This document shows positions 54,070 to 62,194 of a stretch of 64,000 bases of DNA, one piece after another. Position 1 is the stretch's first letter, and every line of letters begins with the position of its first letter. Below the pieces are notes generated by a model. It was given only the letters and a program-made list of their open reading frames with translations, had not been told where the DNA came from and did not search any database. A program made the position numbers and the translations under genes. Source of the stretch: Deltaproteobacteria bacterium (GTDB lineage Bacteria; Bdellovibrionota_B; Oligoflexia; Oligoflexales; CAIYRB01). Location: assembly GCA_016874735.1 (NCBI GenBank), contig VGTI01000007.1, positions 1 to 64,000 on the forward strand, written 5' to 3'.

Positions 54070-55713
54070 ATGAAAAAGAACGGTGACAAGGCGTGTATAG
54101 AAATGACGAGGCGATCGGCACCACTGATGATGTCGATAGCTCTCCTGTTCACGTTGATTAGCACGCTGCCGGCCTGCCATGCTCCTGGGACAGATCCCAG
54201 TTTCGCTCGTATCTACGGAGGTATGCCGGTTCCGGACGGGGGATTTGCTGCCGTCGTCGCCGTTGCGATCGGTGACGAGCCGTATCCCTTTTGCACCGGG
54301 GTGCTCGTCTCTCCGACTGCCGTGCTGACTGCGGGACACTGCGTCACTGTCCAGTCGCAGGTGGACGACTACGATGCCAACGCTAGGCGTCATCGGCCGT
54401 CGGATCTCCGGGTATACGTCGGCAATGCGCTACGAGAGTCTGGTGAGCATCAACGGTTTAGCGTGCGCCAGGTCCATTTACATCCGATGTTACGTGCTAG
54501 TCCCATTGGGTATGCTGACTACGCCATCCTGGAGTTAAGTGAGCCAGTGGCTGGAGTCGCCCCCGTGCGCATGGTCCTTGATAACGCCGCTCGTATCCAG
54601 GCGCTTAGGCGTGGTCAAGCCACTTTGATTGGGTTTGGCTACCGGGAGTCGTCTCTGTCGGGCGAAAAATATGCTGTCACCACTAAACTACGTTCGCTAA
54701 ATACTGCCGAAGTCTTGGTTGGCGGTAACGGTCAAGACACTTGCACGGGTGATAGTGGCGGACCCGCTTTGGTTCCGCAAGAGCCAGGCAAGTTGGCGCT
54801 TCTAGGTATCGCCTCGCGTGGCCTCAACCTTGCCTGTGGTGATGGTACAGTGGTCGAGTTAACTAGCGCGGCCGCGTGTTGGCTATCGGGGCTAAGAGCA
54901 TTAGAAGATGGGCCCACGAGCATCGCTGAGTTGGCTGGCTTCTGCCCTAGGGAAGGCAAGCGTTACGCGGATGAGGAACTTGCTGCTACGAGCTTCGAGC
55001 GCCTTTGCCATGCGCCTGCCGCGCATCCTGATCAGCGCGCTTCTATTGCAGCGATCATGCAGGCAATGGACACAGCGCATTGTGAGACTGCTGCCGTGCG
55101 CCTACAGGCGTCGAACCATTTAAATCTGGACGGCCTAAATCTCAGAGACTTGAGTCCCTTGGCCGGACTGACGCATCTGCGCTACTTGTCGCTCAAGGGC
55201 AATGCCATTAGAGATCTAAGTTCACTGCGAACACTCACTAATTTGGTGAGCCTGGAGGTCGAGGGTAACGACATCCGCGATGTTTTTCCCTTACCTGAAC
55301 TAGTAGCTAAAGGACTCAAGATTAGAGGACTGAAACGGCAAAATTGGAACCACCTGGATACGATGTTTAGACGGCATTGCCGCGCCATGAAAGCTGGCAT
55401 GATCGACAGTGAGACTGAGCACACGGTGCGCGCGCTTCTTTGGCATGCAAGCAGTGATGACTGTGACAGCGCCAATGCCAGGCTGCTCATGCGGACTAGG
55501 CTCAATCTGGCTGGTCGTGGTTTGAGTCGTGTCGGTTCGCTGACGGATTTCACGAACCTGGAACACCTGGATCTTCAAGACAATCCGCTCGTGGACATTA
55601 CACCTTTGAGCTCACTTGAGAACCTCGAATCCCTCGATCTTCGCGATACTAAGGTCGTTGATACGGCCCCACTCGATGCATTGGTCGCCTCCGGTTTGCA
55701 CATTTGGCGCTAA
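54070..55713 (+). CDS. Trypsin-like serine protease with two leucine-rich-repeat blocks
   Basis: This 547-residue lipoprotein (lipobox LPAC near residue 37; an ATG at 54103 is an alternative start) has a chymotrypsin-fold S1 protease, residues about 48-280. The triad is His in TAGHC (near 89), Asp in YADYAIL (near 148) and Ser in TGDSGGPAL (near 228). The C-terminal ~230 residues are two homologous blocks, each a helical cap with two cysteines followed by four leucine-rich repeats (LNLDGLNL..., and LNLAGRGL...). Both blocks end in LV A.GL.I. Fusion of a secreted protease with a repeat-type binding module suggests targeted proteolysis; the target is unknown. Confidence 0.88.
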   Translation: MKKNGDKACIEMTRRSAPLMMSIALLFTLISTLPACHAPGTDPSFARIYGGMPVPDGGFAAVVAVAIGDEPYPFCTGVLVSPTAVLTAGHCVTVQSQVDDYDANARRHRPSDLRVYVGNALRESGEHQRFSVRQVHLHPMLRASPIGYADYAILELSEPVAGVAPVRMVLDNAARIQALRRGQATLIGFGYRESSLSGEKYAVTTKLRSLNTAEVLVGGNGQDTCTGDSGGPALVPQEPGKLALLGIASRGLNLACGDGTVVELTSAAACWLSGLRALEDGPTSIAELAGFCPREGKRYADEELAATSFERLCHAPAAHPDQRASIAAIMQAMDTAHCETAAVRLQASNHLNLDGLNLRDLSPLAGLTHLRYLSLKGNAIRDLSSLRTLTNLVSLEVEGNDIRDVFPLPELVAKGLKIRGLKRQNWNHLDTMFRRHCRAMKAGMIDSETEHTVRALLWHASSDDCDSANARLLMRTRLNLAGRGLSRVGSLTDFTNLEHLDLQDNPLVDITPLSSLENLESLDLRDTKVVDTAPLDALVASGLHIWR

Positions 55714-55816
55714 CTCGCGCAGGTACTGCTATAATTAAATAGATAGAGCAGGCGAGAACCAAAGGTGGACTATCGCCGCCAGCACAGCGGATCATCACCT
55801 CCAGCGGGCTATAGGC

Positions 55817-57016
55817 ATGATGCAAACCCAACGAGAGTTCTGGCGCGGATCGATGGTGTTGCTGGGTTGCAACACGCTGGCTGGAATTTTTAACTACGGC
55901 TTTCAGGTGCTGGCGGCGCGTCGGCTGGCCGTGGCAGACTACGGCAGTCTCAATCTTTGGATTGCCGATATTACGATAGCGCTATCAGTTGGTACGATTG
56001 CGCAGATGACGGCGAATTATTTTCCTTTGAAGGCGACGACGCTGCGCAAGGTCGCTCCCGTGGCTTTAGTCCTAGGGCTAGCAGTCGCCACGAGCATCGT
56101 CATGGTGGCAGTGCATGGTGGCTTAAACGATTTAGTTGCCGGTGCCGCAGCGGTGGGACTGGGAGTAATGGCAGGATGGCTCGGTGGTCAGGTGCAGGCC
56201 CGCATGCAATTCGCGTTGCTGGGACTCTCCCTAGTATTTGCTGCATTGCTGAAAATCTTAATCGCGGGGCTAGTGCCACCGGGAGCTGGTTCTGCGACTG
56301 ATGCCCTGACGGCCTACCATCTTGCCGTGGCGATAAGTTTCATAGCTCCGATAATATTGATCGCGTTGCGCTCGCTGACGCATCCGTTTCAGACTGTGCC
56401 GCGCGTCGCTGAGGACCGCGTCCAAGCAAAAATCATATGCGCATCGTTGCTGGCTCTGGCGACGGCACTCATACCCCAACTCGACATCATAAACCTGAGA
56501 CAGTTTCAGACGAGTGAGGTGCTTGGGCAGTATGCGCGCGTGATGCTAGCAGCTAAGGCAATATTTTTCGGTGCGGCAGCGATCTTGCAGGTAGCCTTGC
56601 CTTTTCATCTGCGCGCTCAGGACGCCAAGATGGATCGCAGCGCTGGCGGTGCCATAAGACGCACCGAGCTTACGGTGGTCGCTGCGTGTTTTGTGGCATC
56701 GGGGCTCGCGGCGGTCCTGTTACCTTGGCTTAGCCTAATTTTTTTGGGATTCGACCTTGGTGGTTACCAGCTCTGGATTCTACTCACGGGATGTATCGCC
56801 TCGCTGCAGTTTGCTCTGCTGCAGGAGATTCAGCGCGACTGCGCTAAGCTCGCATGGAAGCGTGCCGCCGTCGTGCTGGCCGCCTTGGGCGTAGTGCTCG
56901 TTTGGGGGGCATGGGGGGGCCAGTCCGGGGCGCCTCAGAACGTCGGTCATTACCTAGCTGTTGTGGCTGTTTATTATGCTGCCGTTCTTGGGGTGCGACT
57001 TCGTGTCGTTAGGTAA
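55817..57016 (+). CDS. Flippase-like polytopic membrane protein (MVF/Wzx superfamily)
   Basis: This 399-residue protein has about ten to twelve hydrophobic helices. The N-terminus (FWRGSMVLLGCNTLAGIFNYGFQVLAARRL in part; ADYGSLNLW) matches the start of polysaccharide flippases of the MVF superfamily, where helices 1-2 read NYxFQVLxARxLxxxxYG. Other motifs are less certain. It would export lipid-linked glycan precursors. No glycosyltransferase genes adjoin, so the substrate is unknown. A TATAAT-like box lies at 55730-55735. Confidence 0.72.
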   Translation: MMQTQREFWRGSMVLLGCNTLAGIFNYGFQVLAARRLAVADYGSLNLWIADITIALSVGTIAQMTANYFPLKATTLRKVAPVALVLGLAVATSIVMVAVHGGLNDLVAGAAAVGLGVMAGWLGGQVQARMQFALLGLSLVFAALLKILIAGLVPPGAGSATDALTAYHLAVAISFIAPIILIALRSLTHPFQTVPRVAEDRVQAKIICASLLALATALIPQLDIINLRQFQTSEVLGQYARVMLAAKAIFFGAAAILQVALPFHLRAQDAKMDRSAGGAIRRTELTVVAACFVASGLAAVLLPWLSLIFLGFDLGGYQLWILLTGCIASLQFALLQEIQRDCAKLAWKRAAVVLAALGVVLVWGAWGGQSGAPQNVGHYLAVVAVYYAAVLGVRLRVVR

Positions 57017-57143
57017 CTTAAAAAACCTAGTAAATTCAGATTCTTAAGCTTGTTGTCCGCGTGAAAATCGCTGGACAGCATGACATTTTCCTGGTACGCC
57101 CAGTGCCTAAATACTACGTCCGCGTACTATGTAGGTTGTGTTC

Positions 57144-57806
57144 ATGAATCCTAGGTCCGACGATTCCAATTCTCAGCCAGAAATCCTTACTCCTGGTGAG
57201 CTGCTGCGCAAGTCTGTGCTCATCTACGGCGTCATGGCGATGATCGGTCTTACCGTGATGCGTTTGGTTCACAATAACTTGGCCTCCTCTTTTGTCTGGC
57301 CCCATGACTTAGCGGCTGGTGGTCGTCTCGTGGTGATCGGCGTGGTCGGTGCCGGGTTACTGTTGATAGCCAGTTATTTTTTCGAGGACTGGTTTCCCTC
57401 CTACCGAGAGCTTAAGGCACAGGTGACACGTCTGCTTGGCCCGAGCAGTGTGGTGACAGCACTCACACTTTCGCTGATCACGGCCGTGGGTGAGGAGACT
57501 CTGTTTCGTGGCGCTCTGCAACCAGTCGCAGGTATTTTTGTCGCCAGCTTGCTCTTCGGTATCCTGCATATGGGTCGCGATGGCCTGCTTTCGGCTTGGA
57601 GCTTGTGGGCTTTTTTGGCGGGGCTCTTGCTTGGTTGGATGTACATTGCGACGACCAGTCTTTGGCCCTGTCTCATTGCCCACTTTCTGGTGAACACGGT
57701 CTCAATCCTCAACCTGCGACGTAGCTACCGCAATCTGATGACCATTCCCGGTGCTTGCGTGGCGGTGCGGCGCCTCGAACCGGATCATGTGAGCGAGGAC
57801 GAGTAG
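57144..57806 (+). CDS. CPBP-family intramembrane metalloprotease
   Basis: About 220 residues. The CPBP (ABI/CAAX protease-like) signatures are clear: GEETLFRG near residue 118 (two Glu and Arg of motif 1), FGILHM near 138 (His of motif 2), and HFLVN near 183 (His of motif 3). Four to six transmembrane helices. Members cleave prenylated or other membrane substrates. ATG at 57144 has an AGG eight bases upstream; an in-frame GTG lies six bases earlier. It precedes trmL by 10 bases. Confidence 0.88.
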   Translation: MNPRSDDSNSQPEILTPGELLRKSVLIYGVMAMIGLTVMRLVHNNLASSFVWPHDLAAGGRLVVIGVVGAGLLLIASYFFEDWFPSYRELKAQVTRLLGPSSVVTALTLSLITAVGEETLFRGALQPVAGIFVASLLFGILHMGRDGLLSAWSLWAFLAGLLLGWMYIATTSLWPCLIAHFLVNTVSILNLRRSYRNLMTIPGACVAVRRLEPDHVSEDE

Positions 57807-57816
57807 CTTTCCGCTT

Positions 57817-58299
57817 ATGATTGCGAAGCATCCTCACATCTGTCTTTTTCAGCCGGAGATCCCGCAAAATACGGGTAGTATCGGGCGTCTTGCTGCCGGT
57901 GCCGGGTGTCGCTTGCATTTGATAAGGCCCTTTGGTTTTTCGACCGATGATCGCAATCTCAGGCGCGCGGGTCTCGACTACTGGCCGTTTTTGGATCTAG
58001 AGATTCACGATGATTTGGAGTCGCTTCTTGCGATGTTTCCCGGTCGGGTGGCCTTCTTCTCGAAGAGGGCGACCAAAACATACTGGGACATGCCGCCGAC
58101 GACGGATCTCTTTATCTTCGGGCGGGAGACCAGTGGTCTACCTGACTGGGTGCATCAGCGCTATGCTGAGGATCTCTATCAAATCCCCATGTTTCATCCT
58201 GGGGTGCGCAGCCAAAATTTAGCTAATTCTGTGTCTGTAATTGTTTATGACCGCATTCGCAGACTCTACGAAAGCCCGGCATCTGGGCAGCCAAGGTGA
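57817..58299 (+). CDS. trmL: tRNA (cytidine/uridine-2'-O)-methyltransferase TrmL
   Basis: This 160-residue SPOUT enzyme methylates the 2'-OH of the wobble base C34/U34 of tRNA-Leu. The sequence follows TrmL/YibK: ICLFQPEIPQNTGSIGRLAAG near residue 8, LDYWPFLDLEIHDD near 53, and the SAM knot FGRETSGLPDWV near 97 and IPMFHPGVRSQNLANSVSV near 122. The length matches E. coli TrmL. It lies between the CPBP protease and hisC. Confidence 0.94.
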   Translation: MIAKHPHICLFQPEIPQNTGSIGRLAAGAGCRLHLIRPFGFSTDDRNLRRAGLDYWPFLDLEIHDDLESLLAMFPGRVAFFSKRATKTYWDMPPTTDLFIFGRETSGLPDWVHQRYAEDLYQIPMFHPGVRSQNLANSVSVIVYDRIRRLYESPASGQPR

Positions 58300-58303
58300 A
58301 TTC

Positions 58304-59437
58304 ATGCAACAGGCAAATCATTTAGTGACCCCAAAGGCTCCTGCTACAGCTTGGCTACACAGCTATGTGGCCCCCTCGCTTCCGAGTGCCACTCCCTACA
58401 AGATCGATACGATGGCAGCCGCAATCAAACTCGACCAAAACGAAAGTCCGTGGGACTTGCCGGTTGCCATCAAACAAAAAGTACTCAATCGCCTCATGAC
58501 GATGGAGTGGAATCGTTACCCATCTGCCTTTGCCGATGAGATAGCTGAAAAGATCGCCAGCAGCGCCGGCTTTGCGCCTGGTACTGTCCTGTTGGGTCCG
58601 GGGTCTAACTATCTAGTTGCTCTGATTCTGACGACATTTGGCAAGGGGATCATGAACGGACAAGGCACCTTAGTGGTGGCTCGGCCGTCGTTTCCACTCT
58701 ATGAGTCACACAGTCGGTACGAGGGTATTCCCTATTCAACGTGGGATCTCAACGCCGATCTCGAGTACGATGTGAATAAGCTGCCGCCGCTGGCGCGCGG
58801 CTCCATCGTCATGTTTGCATCGCCCAATAACCCCGTTGGTAATGTACTGCCGCGTCAAACCTTGATTGAACTACTCGAAAGATTCCCCGACACGTTGTTT
58901 GTCGCCGATGAGGCGTATTTTGAGTATGCCTCAGAGCCTTACGCAGATCTTTTGGCTGAGTACAGTAACCTGCTTTTGCTCCGCACCTTCTCAAAAACGA
59001 TGGGCTGTGCCGGTGTTAGGCTAGGCTATGTGGTTGGTCACGAGCAGTATTTGCATCTCCTGCGTAAGCCGCGCCTGCCATTTCTGCTAAACCATTTCAC
59101 CCTAGCTTGTGCCGACGTGCTCCTGAGTGACGAAGAGACTAAGACGCACCTGCAGCGTATCCGCGAGAATGCTCTTGAGCAGCGCGACCGAGTCTACGTG
59201 GCGCTCAAAAATATCGGGCAGACCAAGGGCTTCTTTGTCAAAGATTCTTCGGCCAACTTCCTACTGCTGCGCTGGCCAGACAAGGATCAGGCCTTAGCTG
59301 TCTATGCTGGCCTAATCAAAGCCGGAATTTTAGTCCGCAACGTCGGTGCTGCACCGTCCCTAGCGGGATGTTTACGCGTAACTATCGGTGACGAACGTGA
59401 GAACGAGGCGCTCATCGCGGCGATGAGTAAGCTCTAG
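58304..59437 (+). CDS. hisC: Histidinol-phosphate aminotransferase
   Basis: This 377-residue PLP-dependent aminotransferase of fold type I, HisC family, converts imidazole-acetol phosphate plus glutamate to histidinol phosphate. Motifs: LDQNESPWDLP near residue 44, ASPNNPVGN near 168, ADEAYFEY near 202, and RTFSKTMG near 228 with PLP-binding Lys. The ATG follows AAGGTGA and starts 4 bases after trmL. Other his genes are not present here. A role in phenylalanine/tyrosine transamination is also possible. Confidence 0.88.
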   Translation: MQQANHLVTPKAPATAWLHSYVAPSLPSATPYKIDTMAAAIKLDQNESPWDLPVAIKQKVLNRLMTMEWNRYPSAFADEIAEKIASSAGFAPGTVLLGPGSNYLVALILTTFGKGIMNGQGTLVVARPSFPLYESHSRYEGIPYSTWDLNADLEYDVNKLPPLARGSIVMFASPNNPVGNVLPRQTLIELLERFPDTLFVADEAYFEYASEPYADLLAEYSNLLLLRTFSKTMGCAGVRLGYVVGHEQYLHLLRKPRLPFLLNHFTLACADVLLSDEETKTHLQRIRENALEQRDRVYVALKNIGQTKGFFVKDSSANFLLLRWPDKDQALAVYAGLIKAGILVRNVGAAPSLAGCLRVTIGDERENEALIAAMSKL

Positions 59438-59453
59438 CCTGGTGATAGGATGC

Positions 59454-59529
59454 GACACCTTGAAGTGGATAATTACAAAAGATCCGTGCTAGCTTGAAAT
59501 GATATCGCCCGACTTGATGGAAAGGTGTC
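59454..59529. promoter_or_regulatory. Perfect 8-bp inverted repeat bracketing the MNT-HEPN leader
   Basis: GACACCTT (59454-59461) and AAGGTGTC (59522-59529) are exact reverse complements 60 bases apart. The second arm contains the AAGG ribosome site of the MNT gene and abuts its ATG. Pairing in the mRNA would hide the ribosome site; alternatively these are two operator half-sites. Confidence 0.4.
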
Positions 59530-59898
59530 ATGTTCAAACTGTTTGCTAAACCATTATCGCGGGCTGATCAAGACGCTATCGTTTCAGCTAAATTGGTCTG
59601 GATACTAAGCCAAGTAAATCCGACGCGAGTTATATTGTTCGGGTCGGCTGCGAGTTATCAAATGACTGATGCATCCGACATCGACTTAATCCTGACTTTT
59701 GCCAGTATTGAGGAGCGAGACAGCTCAAGAGTCATGCTTTTTAAATCTCGGCCCAAAGACGATTGGCCACATGACCTTTTACTTTTAACTGAAGAGGAGT
59801 TTGCTCAATCCGTGGCAAAAGGTGGCGGCGCTGCTTATTTGGCCAGTCAAGAGGGGCGGGTTCTCTACCAGTCCGGAGGAAATCATGAGTCCGCGTAA
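59530..59898 (+). CDS. MNT-type nucleotidyltransferase (antitoxin candidate)
   Basis: This 122-residue minimal nucleotidyltransferase. The catalytic motif GS-x10-DxD is exact (GSAASYQMTDASDID, near residue 38). In MNT-HEPN pairs, the MNT protein AMPylates the HEPN partner and so silences it. The HEPN gene begins 14 bases before this stop, so the two are translationally coupled. The leader carries the 8-bp inverted repeat. Confidence 0.9.
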   Translation: MFKLFAKPLSRADQDAIVSAKLVWILSQVNPTRVILFGSAASYQMTDASDIDLILTFASIEERDSSRVMLFKSRPKDDWPHDLLLLTEEEFAQSVAKGGGAAYLASQEGRVLYQSGGNHESA

Positions 59899-60286
59899 AC
59901 AGGAGCGTCGCTTTGCCAAGGAATACGCGCAGGTCTTGTGGCGCATTGCAGAGGGCGACTTCAGAACCGTATTAGTCTTGGCAAAGGCCTCTGACTACCG
60001 AGTCGAAAACGCTTTTTACCTGGCACAGCAATCCATTGAAAAGGCACTCAGGGCAGTATTAGTTCATCGTGGCATCGCCATACCAATGATACATGATTTG
60101 TCCGCACTACTCAGTAAACTGCCAGATGACTGTGATTCTCCTTATGGTTACGAACTTAACGCGCTAAGCGAGTACGCAACGATCCGTCGCTATGAGGAAG
60201 GCAGCTGGACTCCGACCAGCGAAGAGCTGCAGGATATTTTGACCAAAACAAAAGCAATGTTGGATTGGGCCAAGAGTAAAATCTAA
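59885..60286 (+). CDS. HEPN-domain protein (toxin candidate)
   Basis: This 133-residue protein with start ATG at 59885 is preceded by GGAGGAAATC; a longer upstream frame lacks support. All-helical HEPN domain of the PF05168 type: NAFYLAQQSIEKALRAVL near residue 40, IHDLSALL near 71, and SEYATIRRYEEGSW near 98. The RNase motif R-x4-6-H of the other HEPN class is not evident, so nuclease activity is uncertain. Partner of the upstream MNT protein. Confidence 0.88.
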   Translation: MSPRKQERRFAKEYAQVLWRIAEGDFRTVLVLAKASDYRVENAFYLAQQSIEKALRAVLVHRGIAIPMIHDLSALLSKLPDDCDSPYGYELNALSEYATIRRYEEGSWTPTSEELQDILTKTKAMLDWAKSKI

Positions 60287-60294
60287 TAAGTGCT

Positions 60295-62109
60295 TCATCC
60301 GCGAGGTTTCTTGGTTTCACTGGTCATGGTGACAGCGCCGCCTAGTATGGTCGCGATCACTGGGATATCTTTAATCTTCCGCGGATCTGAGCTTTGGGGG
60401 TCGCTGTCAAGAACCACAAAATCGGCGTACTTACCGGCTTCGATACTACCGACTTTGTCCTCGACACCTAGGGTGTACGCAGCGTCTATGGTCACCATGC
60501 GCAACGCCTGATACACACTGATTTTTTCGGCGGGAGCGACGAGTTGGCCTGAATAAAGCTCGCGGCGATTCACGGCAAACCACACCTCAGTGAGTGGTAG
60601 CGGTGGTGCCACCGGAGTGTCGGTGTGCATCGACACCACGACACCCTCGCGCAGGAGTGTGCCCATGCGTGTGGCTAGCGAGGCGCGGTCCGTGCCGAGT
60701 GAGTCGCTTTGCACGTGCGCGCGCATATAACCGTAGGCCGGATTGACACTCACGACGGCGCCGAGAGCCTTGACCTTGCGGGCATCTGAGCTGGATGAAA
60801 TGCCGTAATGCTCGAACGTGAAACGGTGATCAAAGCGCGGCTTGCGGTTTTGCAACTCTTGCAGCGCCGCCAGAGTAAGAGCGTTACCCAGGCTGCCATT
60901 GCTGTGGACGTGAATATGGAAGCCGCTGTCCCAGAATGGACTCATATGATCTGCGAATTCCTTCGTTGACTTGTAGAAAATCACCCCATCGTGCCAATCC
61001 GTATAACGCGGATTAGCGACCTTCATGGTGTTCGCAAGGTAGGCATCATCAGCGAAATATTTCACGCCTTTAAAAATCAAATAGTCATTATTTTCTTGCT
61101 CGAGAGCGCGCGCTCTGGTTGGGGCCTCTTTACTATAAGCCTCAATCAGGTTGGGGCCGTTAACGATCGTGACTAATCTTTGGTTTCTAAATTTGGACTT
61201 CGTGAAGTTTTTCACCAGAGCCACTTCTTGCTCTACGTCTAATGACCCTAAAGACAGTTCACTCATTGTAGTCAAGCCATGCTGCTGGGCTAAGTCGCTC
61301 TGATACTGCATGTTGGATAGGAGTTGGCTCGGTTTGAAGACATCGCGCATAGCTGCGCGCATGATCAGAGTTGATGCCGACACACCAAGAAATGAGCCGC
61401 TCAGTTCCCCTTGTTCGGTCAGTCCGACACCGAGCGTTTTCTTGGCTGTTGCGAGATCCAAATCGTAATGCTTCAGAGCAGCGGTGTTCGCGAAAACATT
61501 ATGCTCCGATGAATCCCAAACTAGGATCGGACGTGACTTAGAGACTTTGTCTAAGAACGCGCGATCAATCGGTCCACCCATCGCACTGACATCATAGCCC
61601 CAGGCAAAGAGCAGATCAGAGGGATTAGCGAGCTTGCTATCATATTCTTTGAGTTTAACGATCACCTCGTCTTTAGATTTGATGCCAGGGAAAGGTGAAT
61701 CATAGGCACGCAGCGTCGGCAGTGCGGTCAGCAAATTACTCGCCATCGCCGTACCGCCTAAAATGGGATGGCCGTGTGCTTCGACAAAGCCGGGGTATAA
61801 AACCTTATTGGCGAAACGACGATCAATCGTGTGGGGATAGCGTTTGAGCCAAGGTCCTAGCTCTTCAAGCGTTCCGACGGAGAAAATGCGACCGTCCGCA
61901 GTAGCTACAGCTGTGGCCTCCGGCAGTCCAGGGTCCATGGTGACGATCTTTTTAGCGACAAACACGTTGAGGTGAGTCGGTTTTGCGATGACTTCGCTGG
62001 GGTCATTTGCCGCTATGTCAGCTTGAGCGGATGCGGTGAATGTCTGAGTAGCTAAAAGTAGTGCTAGAGTGATTTGCCGTATGACGTAGCTGAAGTATTG
62101 GCGCCCCAT
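60295..62109 (-). CDS. Exported amidohydrolase (YtcJ-like)
   Basis: This 604-residue protein has a signal peptide (cleavage near ASA-QAD, about residue 29). It is an amidohydrolase-superfamily enzyme of the YtcJ type: metal HxH in EAHGHPIL near 108, FEHYG near 439, SMHTDTPVAPP near 500, and C-terminal GSIEAGKYADFVVLDSDP. Acts in the periplasm on an unknown amide, ester or urea-like substrate. Convergent with the HEPN gene (8-base gap). Confidence 0.9.
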   Translation of the reverse strand: MGRQYFSYVIRQITLALLLATQTFTASAQADIAANDPSEVIAKPTHLNVFVAKKIVTMDPGLPEATAVATADGRIFSVGTLEELGPWLKRYPHTIDRRFANKVLYPGFVEAHGHPILGGTAMASNLLTALPTLRAYDSPFPGIKSKDEVIVKLKEYDSKLANPSDLLFAWGYDVSAMGGPIDRAFLDKVSKSRPILVWDSSEHNVFANTAALKHYDLDLATAKKTLGVGLTEQGELSGSFLGVSASTLIMRAAMRDVFKPSQLLSNMQYQSDLAQQHGLTTMSELSLGSLDVEQEVALVKNFTKSKFRNQRLVTIVNGPNLIEAYSKEAPTRARALEQENNDYLIFKGVKYFADDAYLANTMKVANPRYTDWHDGVIFYKSTKEFADHMSPFWDSGFHIHVHSNGSLGNALTLAALQELQNRKPRFDHRFTFEHYGISSSSDARKVKALGAVVSVNPAYGYMRAHVQSDSLGTDRASLATRMGTLLREGVVVSMHTDTPVAPPLPLTEVWFAVNRRELYSGQLVAPAEKISVYQALRMVTIDAAYTLGVEDKVGSIEAGKYADFVVLDSDPQSSDPRKIKDIPVIATILGGAVTMTSETKKPRG

Positions 62110-62194
62110 GTATAAGCAACCTCATATTTTAAAGTTGCCCAAATTTACAGCGCAAATGTTCGATTTTCTACGAAAAAATTTGAGGTCGTCTTAA

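Noticed and set aside
58241-58303. Extended start of hisC inside trmL
   Set aside because: The 21 extra codons have no ribosome site and are not in HisC proteins; AAGGTGA precedes the ATG at 58304.
59801-59884. Upstream extension of the HEPN reading frame
   Set aside because: The extra 28 codons overlap the MNT gene and lack a ribosome site; GGAGG directly precedes the ATG at 59885.
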